Assembly (NCBI GenBank): GCA_012845835.1
Contig: JABAKD010000002.1
Span: forward strand, 4,232,001-4,296,000
Direction of reading: 5' to 3'
Length of the DNA: 64,000 nucleotides
Source of the DNA: Undaria pinnatifida
Lineage: Eukaryota > Sar > Phaeophyceae > Laminariales > Alariaceae
Part shown: in pieces, positions 1 to 12,200 of the stretch
Layout: the number at the start of each line of letters is the position of its first letter
How positions within the stretch are numbered: the stretch's first letter is position 1
Notes under the pieces: model-generated
What the model was told of the DNA's origin: nothing
Seen by the model: the letters and a program-made list of their open reading frames with translations, nothing else
Database searches by the model: none
Position numbers and translations under genes: made by a program

Positions 1-1090
1 TTACTTGTTGTCTTGCTTGCTTTGTTCGTTTTCAGCTGTTGCCTTTTTCCTCTTTTTGTTTACTTGTTTTTCCTCCCCGCCGGCCTTAAGCCGATATCTT
101 CCTCTTCTTCCTGTTGTTTCGTCCGTGCAACAGTTAGCTGTTTCCCTCCACCAGCACGTAGGTTGTTTCTCTTACAGCCGTTCTGGCTTTTTTGCATCTC
201 TCGTTCTTCAGAGCTCCTCCCTGGCGTTTTCTTTTTTAAGTTTCAATTTTTTCCTTATATTATGGTCTCGCTCGTTTTGTTTTGCTGTCGTGCCCGGTAC
301 GCCGTCGTTTCATTTGCTTTATTAGACTATGTTGATTCCTTATTTATTGAGATTGTTGTTTGCCCTGTCTCACATATACTTTGTATGTCTCTAGGATGGA
401 TAATAAGCACGGACGCCGGGTGTACTCACCACACATAACAAACAATCTTCTGGTCATGCTACCCCGGCTGTGCTGTAGTATATTTTTTATGATTCTGGGA
501 AGTTTAGGCTAGGAGTATGAACAAGAGGTATTGTTGCAGAACGGAAAATTGCACCGCAGCAAGCATCACGGCAGGGTATAAGTACACACGGCAGGGAGCC
601 CAGCGACCGGTTTCTACCCTCCACGCTGACTACCGACCGCGAACAGGCTGCTGTGCTGCTGCTGCTGCTGTGTGGGTTACTGTGGCGCAATTTTCTGTCC
701 CTCTTTCTCGTGCGTTGATGACGTGCTCAACTGATGTTGATAATGTGTTCAACTGCTGTTGATGATGTGCTCAACTGCTGGGAACAAAACAAAACGGTTT
801 GAAGGCTCTGATGACAATGATGTTTGATGTATGTGGAGAATGTGGTTAGATTGGGTTTCATGCCAGAGGAGGGAGAGACGGGACAGAGACTAAAAAGGAC
901 TAACAACAATATGAAACGATTTACAAGTAAACACATAGGACGGGTCATCGATTACCACGTCATGATGTACAGCAGCAGTAGTAGATATTTGAAGGCGAGA
1001 TCTGTGTTGCCGATTTTGTCGATCTTGTTTGTAACATCAATAAGTGATGAAACTCTCGAGTGTTTCCCTGACCACTCCTGGCCATCCGGG
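1..1090. other. Low-complexity, no gene seen
   Basis: Bases 1-440 are pyrimidine-rich on the + strand. Around 654-672 there is a short CTG run, and at about 715-782 three imperfect tandem units of ~22 bases share the core GATGATGTGCTCAACTGC. The short open frames overlap in several phases and look like chance. Confidence 0.6.
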
Positions 1091-1093
1091 CGA

Positions 1094-2103
1094 CGTCTCG
1101 CGAACCACAAACATCTTGCTGGATCGTCTAGCCGAAGACCAAAGGTTGCATCTGTGCCGTCCTCCTTGCAAGACCGGAAGTGGCCGATACACCGATGGTG
1201 TAACATGGGGAACGGCCGCGCAAGAGGGACACAAGGAGGGTTCCAAAGGAGGAAACTCGAGGCTTCGAAACGGTGGAAACGGTGGAGACCACCGGCTTCT
1301 TCATTCCAGAGTGGAGACCGGCTGCCTCAGGGGTAGAGACGAGCTGCTTCAGGGTGAAGAAAGGCGCACCACCGTGTCTATGGTACATGTATGCCTTGCA
1401 TGGTGTCGTCCTCCTGTCTTCCGATCTCCGAGCTTTTGAATTTCAAACTGTTCGCGGGTTTTCATGTACCGGTGTGGCTTTTTGATTATTGAGCAGACTG
1501 CTCAAAATATTCCAAAACGCCGAAAGGCCGCACTACTACTGCTGTTGTTGTTGGTGGGCTGCAAACAGGCTTTGCTGCGGGCCAGGGATGGGGCCGGTTG
1601 AGCCTTCCGCACCTGTGGCGTTGGCGTGTGTGGAGCACTTGTGGCGCGTTGCGTTTGTGTGTGGGCCACAGCTCGTCGGTCTCCAAAGAACGTGAGAAGA
1701 GCCTTCTGATTTCGAAAATTGCTCTCTGGCTGCTACGTGTTCGTAGCAAAGAGCTAAATTTGCGCCGCTTCGGGCACTCTTGATGACGCGTCAGCCTGTC
1801 TGCCGTGGGCAACCCCGCAGATCGTCCACCAGGAACCTGGCAGCCTCTTCGAGAGGGTGCTTGGGTGTTGTGGATGCCGTTTGGTGTGTCCGGGATGCCC
1901 TGTGTAAGATGATGTGTGCCTCGATGTGTTGGTGTCCTGGCTGGCTGGTCGATTGTTCAATTTTTTTATATGGGATTCTACTATGCTTTTTTTTCCTCTC
2001 AAACTGGGCCATGACCCTACATTAACCAAGTTATTATTTTCTCGATTTTTCTCCCCCCACAGCCAAAATTACGATTTAAAATCCTTAATGCAAGTAGCTT
2101 ATA
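1094..2103 (+). repeat. 1-kb dispersed repeat, left copy
   Basis: The sequence from GCGAACCACAAAC to CAAGTAGCTTAT recurs at 54001-54999 in the same orientation. Shared landmarks are TGGTGTAACATG, GGACACAAGGAGGGTT, CGCCGAAAGGCC, TCTTGATGACGCGTCAGCC and TACGATTTAAAAT. No coding potential is shared. It could be a solo LTR, a non-autonomous transposon or a segmental duplicate. Confidence 0.75.
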
Positions 2104-2139
2104 TATATATGTATTTGTTTTCTTGAACCACTCTGTACA

Positions 2140-2272
2140 GGATGAGCAATCCGATGGCCTAGGTATACAACGAAAATTGGCTCCCAGAAATTCGGAACAT
2201 TTTGGAGTAAGACTTTCTCGCCATTTAGAAAACGCTTCAGCCAAAGTATGCTACCTATATCGAAGCACGCGT
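2140..2272 (+). mobile_element. MITE-A, 5'-truncated copy
   Basis: It contains the family landmark GATGGCCTAGGTATACAACG and ends with GCTACCTATATCGAAGCACGC, the right terminal repeat. The left half is missing. Confidence 0.6.
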
Positions 2273-2817
2273 CCATAGTAGTAATATGGGCGATCGGAGT
2301 GTCACACTGAGCCTGCAAATAGGAGTTTTGACGGAGTGTGTTCCACTTTCTGCTCAGTGAGTTCTTGCGAAAACGCTCTTCGTATACAAGCTTGTTCAAT
2401 AATTCTCCCGAAACCAGGATCCACGGTATTGTTCGCCAGAAACCGCAAAAACTACTTTATTGAAAGTAGGATTTGATCAAAAGTGCCGTGGGTTTATTGT
2501 CTCTTTTTCACTGGCATACAACGCACGAAGAACTTGCCCGACGCAACTCTAATGGCAAATCACGGAACATCTTCCCTGCCTGGTGCGCATCGAAGAAGTT
2601 TCTTCGGACACGTTTGTTGGGTATGATATGCAGATGTCTTCAAGTACGGACCTTCATGGAAACAGACCCACCTGTACAGGCAAGGAAAATCATAATGGCA
2701 GAACAACTAGGTCATTTCAGTACTGCCACGCGCGTCGTTTGTATGTACAGTACGCGAAAACGTGAACACGTTGACATCACAATGTGTCCGTCCTGATTTT
2801 TTTTCTCCATCAGCACG
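2273..2817 (+). other. Region just upstream of the large gene
   Basis: About 545 bases between a MITE remnant and the start codon. A promoter and perhaps a non-coding first exon must lie here or further left. I see no clear TATA box or other core element. Confidence 0.3.
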
Positions 2818-3271
2818 ATGATCGGCCTTCTCAAGTTCGTGGTCGCCGAACTGGTGTCCTTCGCTATCCTAGCGGCGGGATCAGCACCGTGCACATCTGG
2901 TCCAGTTTATTTAACGGTGTTGACTGAAACCGACATCGAAAACGTCACCGCCGCCATGAACTGCAGCGGGAAGGCGGAATTCCACATTACCTGGCAGGGG
3001 ATAGTACAAATTACTCAACCTTTCCAGGTCTCCGACCACAAGAATCTGACGGTCACGGGTGGTGTTTTAGATGGTGCAGGCGTCGCTGCTGTTGTCGACG
3101 GGGGAAACACAACCGGAATGTTTGAAGTTTCGGAGGGGTCAACGCTCATTCTTAGTGGAATGATGCTTAAGAGGGGCAACTCCGACAGAGGAGGTGCCGT
3201 GTTTGTCACAGGCTCCAGCGCTCTAAGCGTGGTCGACTGCGGCTTTACCGACAATCTCGCTTGGAAAGGAG
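2818..3271 (+). CDS. Exon 1: signal peptide and first beta-helix repeats
   Basis: ATG at 2818 opens a frame with a hydrophobic N-terminus (MIGLLKFVVAELVSFAILAA, then GSAPC), a good secretory signal. Residues ~25-125 read like the strands of a beta-helix cap (LTVTGGVLDGAG, LILSGMMLKRGN). The first classical motif pair is GGAVF ... FTDN near residues 126-147. The exon ends after the first base of a Gly codon (GGA G|gtgaga), giving a phase-1 donor. A possible acceptor (CTCCATCAG) sits four bases before the ATG, so transcription may start in an upstream non-coding exon. Confidence 0.85.
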
Positions 3272-6200
3272 GTGAGATGTATGTATTTTAAGCATAAACG
3301 CAGATGATATGTGAGTAATTTTGCTTAAACGTGAGTTATGTGTGCAGTACCGAACGCTTTGAAGAAGCAGTGAGTGCTGGCTCATGCATGACTTCTAGTT
3401 TGAGAAAGGATGGGCCGTGCACGTGTGACTGATTCTACGATAGCCTCCCCCAAAACCAGCGATGTTCTTTAACGAACGTTTAGGGGCTGCTCGACAGAAG
3501 GAAGGATACTATCGAAAGAAAGGTATCCGCACATTTTCTTGCGTGCAAAGGTCTATCGATCGATGGCGTCGGGGTGTCGAGGGACACCGTGTTTTATTAG
3601 TTACGACCGGGAGCTGGTTTTGAAACCGGCGATTTCGTTAAATGAATGTTAGGGGGGCTACCGTAGAACGACTCGTGTCTATTAGTGTATCGTCTCCCGG
3701 GTTGATTCTATTACTGTTAATGTTGCGTGGAGTTCTTATTGCCCCGTTTCGTAATGCAGTAGATGCCCTCTACTGTGGCAGGCACATTTATGGACAACTG
3801 GCTCCACTCATCAATGGGAAAGTGCCATGCCCGTAAATCGATGCAATTTTTCGGCCAAAACAAACAGAGCCGATCTAGAAGTATACGTGATTTTGCCAGA
3901 AACTGGTGGAATTTTCAAGAAATCTGCATGAATAGGCAAACGGAGTCGTGTTGTTAGGGTACGAACCCGCGTCAATGAGAAACAGGGGACCGGCTACCAT
4001 CGCGGGGATACCTAGCGCGCAATGATGGCCGCTGAAAAAAAATCAAGACAGTGGTTTCAAGGCCTGTCAGTTTAAGCTGATAAATTTTGAGCTTGTCACA
4101 GTATTGACCGCTGTACTGCTCGCCGTTTGTTTTCTCTGCAGCTTTAAACTGTGGGCGTAGAGACCTAGACCCACGCGAGTTGTAAGTGCGGTAGGTATGC
4201 CGACAACTCTCACATTGTGCCACACTTCGGCTTTTTAGGCTTGCACTTTTGAATGAGGGGGGCGGGATTACGGATGTGGGTGCAGGCAGCACTGTCAATT
4301 TAAAACACGGACGAAAGTTCGGTCAAATTCAACGCCAAGAAGACGGCTTATGTAGTAACCCAGATGGTTTTTTTTCAATCATATTTTACATGTACAAAAT
4401 GATGTTTGTTTCAGGTAGTATGTACGGCGTGTGGTGGCATATGCAGTGTGCGTTTGGACCTTGCACTATCTCGAAACCATGCTTGCGCCGCCGGGCGTAC
4501 TCCCAGCGTGTACCAGAGTGCACCCTGCCGGGACCCACGCCCCGACAAGCAGGCTGTTGTTGCCTCTACGTCGATGTTTGGGGTGTCCAACGTTTTCAAG
4601 TACTGTATCCGTGCAGGCTCCCAGTGTCACATACATACCAATGACTGGGGGGAAAATGCGTCAGGATGGCAGTCGCTGTGGCGCCCACCTACCTGACACT
4701 TGCACAAGGCTGCTCCTAAACACTAACACTCTCCCGTTTCTGTCAGGTGCCATTTTTGCTAGTGGGGCGACCGTTGATATCGCGGGCAACACGTTCTTCC
4801 ACAACAACTCTGATGATCGAACCGAGTTCAGCGGGGGTGGTGAGTCTCGTCAGATACAGACCGGGGTGCAGATTATAAGTAAAGATGAAAAGAAAAGCGG
4901 ATACACACGCCCGTCATCATCTGAGCAATAGCGCAGTTATCTCGAGGAGGCAAGCGCAACCAATGTCGACACCATTGTTTGTCGATGATTGTGGTCTAAC
5001 CGATGTGCGACGTCGTAGACTGTCCATTTTTTGGCGTAATCGCGCACGAGCGAACCCTTCTCTTGGGGCCTGCAGGTGCAATATTCGCGACGGAGGGGTC
5101 AGAGATTCACGTCTACGGCAGCGTGTCGTTCGCGCAGAACACTGCATTGGATGGAGGTATGACATCCCGCGACGTGATTAAAGACGTTCAGAAACACCTC
5201 GTAAGCACACTCGCAAAACAAGGGCGGGTCTAGCACAACCTAGATGACGACGGAGGACACAACCGACCAACACCATTAATGTTGAACCAACGCGCGTCCT
5301 CGTTGGTCTAGAAAGCGCAAAGCGCCCTCCCCATCATATGACCTCTACTGATTTGAACTTGTGCGAATGTCCGCAACTGTCTGGGTGGAGGGTGCTTTTT
5401 GACGTGGGCATTTGTGTACTAGATTCAGTGTACTCCAGCGACTTACAGGTTTGCCCAGAGCCCGTATAAGCTCTTCGAAGACTGTCACAACCTCAACACA
5501 CTTGCGCCCGACAGCGATTGTACGTGTGTGAAACCTCCGGCATCATGTATATATGCACCGTTATACAGCGTGGTTCGTTGTCTTTCCCCCTAACACTGCC
5601 CGTTTCTGAAGCAGTCGTCATTTGTACTTACAGGGCAGCGTTGGTTTTCTTTGTCAATCATTCAACGTTGGGTTGTGTCGTCGATTCTGGCAGATCCAAC
5701 GTAAATTGCAATCTATGTTTGGTCGGAAATACAGTTTTGATATGCATTAACAATCAAAACCGTTGTTCCTTTTGAGGGAGTTCGCGTAATGTTCGGCCAC
5801 ACAGTGATCTTGACGCAGTTGTGTTCGTTGAGTAAAGTGATTTGTCGTCCAAGATATATAAAAACGCAACCGGCCGCTGCTAGTTTACTGCTTCATGTTA
5901 AAATAGAGAAGCACACTGCCCTAACCGCGTGAACGACAAAGGGCACGGTGGATGAGAGAATGCAGTTGCTTCCAGTACCGTTGTTATACCACTCGCCGGA
6001 CTATCTCAGTACTTCGCATACAGACGACTATAATGTTTCGTCTTCAAATAAAAATTTGCCACGAACGAGATCAAGACGCTAACATTTGTGACGAGGTCGA
6101 AACGAGACTCGGGAACGCTTGACGACGGGACGGGCCGTCGTAAACGTCCCTCGGACTGGCGTGTCGGGTTTGTTTGCTGTTGACGCGGTATTTGTGACTG

Positions 6201-9200
6201 ACGTGCGCGGTGGGAACCCTTGTTGAACAACACATCGCAATAAGATACTACTTCTCGTGTAAACAGCAGATTGATCACCCCCGGAGATTTGCCTCCTCTA
6301 TCTGCAACCAAACGTTTATCTAGGCGATATTTAGAACTTCACATGAATGAAAAAAATTCCAGAGCAAAGGCTCTGACTTCTGCCAAACAAATGCAACACA
6401 AAACCGTGATTAGCGCGGTTCTCAAAGAAACGACGGTGGTGTTTTGTTGTGCCAAGGTTGCTACCCGAAAGCAATCAATACCAGGTGACGGGCATTCAAC
6501 GACCAATACTCTCATCAGCCTTGCACATTAGGTCCCGAGCCATCCTGCAACCCGCCCACTCAATGCCCAGGCAACCTAACTGTAACTCACGTTTTTGGTG
6601 ATCATACAGCACCTACAGCATAATTGTCTACATTAGACATGAGTGGCGCTTGTTCGTGTCCATCGCACCAAAAAGGGGTACGGGAAAAAACAACCAAGAA
6701 CAAAGACGCTGGATAAAACACGCATCGATATTGGAACGGGGACCGCGCTACTCTAGGATTGGCTGTGTTCGGGCACAAACCTTTTTACTGATGAGGCTCA
6801 ACTGCGGAGCTACGCGGCACTGTATGACGGTAGTTGCGGAATATTTACTCATGAAGGCTAACTTTGAACTCAAAAAAACTATACGAGGGGGACGATGGGA
6901 AGGGGGCGTGAAATGGAATTCGTAAAAAGTAAGGGCGCGTGCCACGTTAGAGGTGCACACCACTTTTCTTCTGAAGTTCTTCGCGTTACGAGCGTAAGAG
7001 CTCTCCCCAAAACTGATTTTGGGGATAACATAACTGCTACTCGTATCTAATACAAAATCCCATGGCCTCTAGGTGCACAACGAATATTATGCGGAAAAGT
7101 ATCGAATTTGACACGATTATGGGTTAAGGAGCCCCGTCGTGCGGAAACCATTTCAGACCAAACGTGCTACCTTGGTCGCAGCGCGCGTTTCTGATTGAAG
7201 GACTTGATTGATTTCCATGCTGAAAGGAGACGATAGGTGGCTCGCCTGCTGCTCGAGCCACCACCAACAGATGTATATAGTCTACGAAATTTGTGACGCA
7301 CGCCTTTGCGTAGCGCGTACGACCCGCATCATACTCGAGCCCTTTTTGCCCGCGAACAGGAGCTCTTAGAATTGTTAGGTCCTCGGTCCGCATTGGTGGT
7401 GAAACCGCTTTCATCGGAAACTCGGCGGGGGACCAAGGAGGTGAGAATGCACATTTTCTAGCTCGTTCAAATTGGCAAACATTTGCCTACGAAGTTCAGG
7501 CTAAATCGTGTGGTGTGGCCCATTTTTTGAAGTAGAACTCCGGGTATGCCGGGACAAGAATGACGACGCCATCCGTTCAACAAGATAAAATCGTGAAACT
7601 TGAGGAACGGGTACACAAACTTTGGCCGGGGGCGACTCTGTTCAGGGAAAACGGCCATCCTATCGCCTGTAGCCTAGGATATTGTCATACGCGACCTGAT
7701 CGAGAATATCAAAACGATCAGGTAGCCCTTCACTTGACTCGGACAAACATCCATCGCCATGACGAATAAACAGGCAGATAGTGTTCTTGCAACGCCCAGT
7801 GGTATGCCATGTGAGCCAGCAGTATTAGCTGTACCGATGCACACTTGGTAGCTGTATACCGGCTAAACCGTATCGATATTTGCTGGAAGCCAATCATGGT
7901 TTTAGTGGTCCGGTTATAGCAACAATATACGGTAGACGGAAAAACTGGCACTATAACAACGGCACCCATCGTACAATGTTTCGGATGAAATCAATTCCAG
8001 TTGTTCTGTCGTATGCCAACGGATTTGAACAACACTTGAAGGGGAAACGAATGAAATTATTGTTCGACTGGCCCGTTATCGACCATTCAATGCAAGTCAA
8101 AGAGGGAAGAAAAGGCTAGGGTCGTTTCGTGATAAATGCCAAGGAACGTATATCGAGCGGGGAAGGGGGGAGAAGAGCTTGCTTAGTAATGATGGATGAC
8201 GCGTGCTACGTTAGATGTATAACACGTTTTTTTTCTGGTGTTCATCAATGTGGGAGATCAAACCGCCTCCCAAAAACTGTTTTGAAGATAAATAAAGCTG
8301 CTACAGTATGAAACCCCCCATGGCCTAGGTACACAATCAGAATCACTCAAAAAGGGTGGCCTCTCTCCGACGATTTGCGGTCAAGGGAGTCCGTCATCCA
8401 CCAAACCAAGAGGCCGAAACAGTCTACCTCTTTAAAGTAGGATGCGTCGGATCTGAGCTACATAGGGAGGTAGAAAGAGTAACAAACGTCGCGAAGAAAG
8501 TCATCCAACAGTTGGTAGGGGTGCAACGAAAGTTTTAGAGTTTTGGAGTTCTTATCATGAGGAGCTAGCTCAATATCGTTTACCCGAAACAGGATATCTA
8601 AGGCACTTTTTCGCGCAATCCGTCCATCGCCTCTGTGAGCTCTAGTCAGAAAACAAAACGTACGCGGAACGCATGCGCTACGATAGAGGCAAGATGATTA
8701 GTCTGAAACGGAATTTTGATGACGGGACTCCTCAACCCCAACCCCTGTGAAACAGGTTGTTGTTTTGCATGTTCCTCGTTTTATGCCTAGGCCACAGGAT
8801 TTTTCGTCTCTTGTCAGTTTTAGTTTTCGCCAGATTTTTTTTGGGGGAAGGCTCTAAGCTCGGAAAGTGAGGGACCTCACAAAAAAAGCGGGGTGCATCT
8901 CCATCGTGGCACCAGTGTCACAAGCGTGTGTAGGACCAACCGGTAGTTCCTCATTTGAGGGCCTCAACCGGCCAGGTATACCTTTTTTTTGTTCAAAAAC
9001 GTGCGAGCTCCACCGTGGAATGCCTCAAGATAGCAAAGGGGTTGAGCAAAACCTATTATATAACAGGCAGTCCGTCACTTGACCGGAGGAGGAAACACCG
9101 ACAACACGAGCGCGGTGTTATCCCGGCAGGTGCAATATTCGCCTTGGCGTCTGAGGTATACGTGGCCAGCAGGAGTCCAATAACCGAAGGTGCAACGACA

Positions 9201-12200
9201 ACACTCCGAGGTATGAAAAAATATATCAACTTCAGTGTGAAAAAACAAAAGTCGCCTAGGAAGCGCTGCATCTGAAATATTCAGAGACGTCGTACAATCC
9301 TTGTGTCTCCCTCATACGTCATATTGGAAAAGTGGGGAAAACCTAGATCAAACAGATAACCAATCCCATGGCCTCGACAATTAATATCCGAACGGTATAG
9401 GTTAGTGCCTCGGTTACGGAGCTCCGTCACCCATGTTGCACGAGTAAAGACACGCCACCTCTCTCGTAGCGCACGTCTACTGCCTCTAATGGTTGATGGA
9501 CGAACGACCTTATAGTAGTAGAATATAATATACTTGAGGTGTTACAATGACGCTGTGAGAATCTTCATCTGCCAGTGCGGTAGGTAACTGTTGGTACACG
9601 GGCCACCTTCCCTGTCCGGCACACCAATCAAAGATGCACGAACACGTTCATGCCATAGCCTTTGCGGGCAGCGTTACATCATTTGCACGAAGGCAACAAA
9701 CCAATTGTCCGCTACACTATACGTCATTTATGTCAACGTCGCGGTATGTATGTGTTGAGGAGCTCCTTCTTTGTTCAGAGAGGAACAAGCGCATCAACAC
9801 CGTGTGCGCCCGGCGTAGTTTTTCTTGTCCAACGGCAGCTCTATAGTATTCGCAACGTCATCTCTGTATTGCTTCCTCGGCTTCCCGCGTCTACGTGCAG
9901 CTAGTCCTAACCGTAACCCATTACACTAATCTGCAGTCCCCCCATACGTATGATATCTGCATACGAAGAGCGCCATCGCTAAAGTGCTTGTCTCATGGGA
10001 GATTTTTTGACGGATACACACGAACACCTTGGCTTTTCATCAAGCAGTCGCCCTAGTAAACTTCGCCTGCTTCCATTTTTTCATCTGCAGGTTCCTTTCG
10101 ATGTGGGCACATTGAGGCATCCATCGGCGAAGGACCGTCATTCACCAACAACAGGGCCGAGAACGGAGGAGGTGAAAAACAGCTATCCCCTATGCGACTA
10201 GATGCTATTTGCAACGGATTTGTTTGTTTCTCTTTCGGCCAATGCGGCGGGAAGGGGTAACGTCCAAAAACTGTGCTGCGTATGTAACTACTTAAATGTT
10301 GCGTCTTTCTGCTAGAATATATAATATATACACCACGAGGTACGGGGTGCCCGTGTTTTCACTACCCAATCTTAGTCGACTTCGGCAAGAGGCGCTGTAC
10401 TCCCCTAGGAACGAAATCCATGTATTGGTTGGTCCGCGTTATTAACCAAATATAAACCAAAATATGGCGCTTGTATACAAACTACGATAGACAGAGGTGC
10501 CCCTTGTATTGTTTTTGGATCTTCGCTTGAGGAGCTCCCTACCTCACACAGTGATTTTTAATACGAGTATAGACTATATACGTAACCTACGACAAAAACG
10601 CCCATAGTCCAGGTAGGCGAAAGTAATATACGTGTTTTAAAACAAGAACGACATCCCGACGACTTGGAGCTAACGTACGGCCTTCAAAGGCCGGCAGTTG
10701 CTAAATTTAGATAGGTAACTAACCGTGTTCGTGTGATTGGATGGCGTTATATTATCCGGGGATTCCTCAGGAGACGGAGAGACTCGTGCCTCCCGTCCCA
10801 GTTGCCATCTCGATTATGGTGGAATAATGAAACCTGCTTCTCTCCCGCCTTGAGACACGAAAGTGAACAACACCGGGGACGTGCCTACTTGATCGATCTG
10901 TGTAGGGATACTCGGTGTCTCACCCCTAGCAACTTCACAATAAGGAGCCCGGTCATTCACACACTTCATGGACATGCAATTGTAAGTGCTACCTCTATCG
11001 CAGAACGTGACGAAAACCCGCGAAACCACTAAACCACGAAGTAAGGAAACAATAAACCGCGTGGACACAGCGTGACACACCTCTTACTTGGTCGGGGGAC
11101 TAAGACCGACCGACAAGCAAAAGCATGACGGGCGTTAGGTCAACGCCTCGGCTGTTAGAGTGTGAAGCACTTGTTGGGTTGCCACAGTAAGATCTGCGGC
11201 GTGCATACATAAGTAAGGGATTAAGCGGACAACCACAGGCCCTGGAGCCACACCAACAACGTCATCGCCCACTGGAGCATTGACAGTGACCTCAGTCATC
11301 GCGCGTTTCATCCCCTCGATTGTTTCAACCGTGCTACGCTGAGTATTAGCTAGGAACGAGTTGATGTTCGCGTACATCGGCAGGCTTATTATTTAGGCTA
11401 CAGTAGTCATCGTGGCGAAAAACAAAACGAGTAATTAGTTGGCGTACTGTAGTGTATAGGAGAGTTTGCTCGTTTTAGATCGCAATGTAAACGCAGCTGG
11501 TGGATCATCTTATTCCTACCGAAGTTCATGGCGTTGTAGATGGATGGGTTGGGAATCGTCTGGCCTATAACTAGGCGAAAAATCCAGCCGTGTCACAGCC
11601 CCAGTAAACAGTCTCGATGCAAAATCGTCGACACCCTGACAAAGAACACAAGGTTCGTCACTATATAATAGCTTTTGTCGGCCGCCTTAAGCGTAAAATA
11701 TCACGTATAACAGAGGCAAAAACTGATTCAATACGTTAAACGTAGACCAACCAAAACCTGGGTGTCCGACCCGAAAACGCCTAATCGAACCAGAGTACAT
11801 ATAATCTCGTTGAATCACTTTTTGGCAGCGAAACAAGTGTCATATCGGCGCGTCCCTAGCTGTCCGCTCGAGCGTCGAGGTATCATTGTCTCGGGCAGAC
11901 GGCCGCTAACGTTGGAAAAAGGTATTTTTTATTGAGGCTATGTACAGCTCCTCCATGACCGCGGATGAAGATCGACGAATGCTACCTGCCGACAGGTGCC
12001 ATTTTTTCGGGAAACTCGGACGTCGAAATCGATGGATACACAACATTCACAAGCAACTTTGCCGTTACCGAACGGGGAGGTGAGATGCAACTCATGTCGC
12101 ACAGGTGGGACTTATATCAAAATATTACCATGTAGGACCAGGACGTCAGTACGAGGGTTGCGTTTAGAGCTCAGATTTCAGCGTCCCAGCGCCACTCGCC

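Noticed and set aside
5669-5775. VGNTVLICINN frame resembling a repeat
   Set aside because: No acceptor or donor; the similarity covers only about ten residues.
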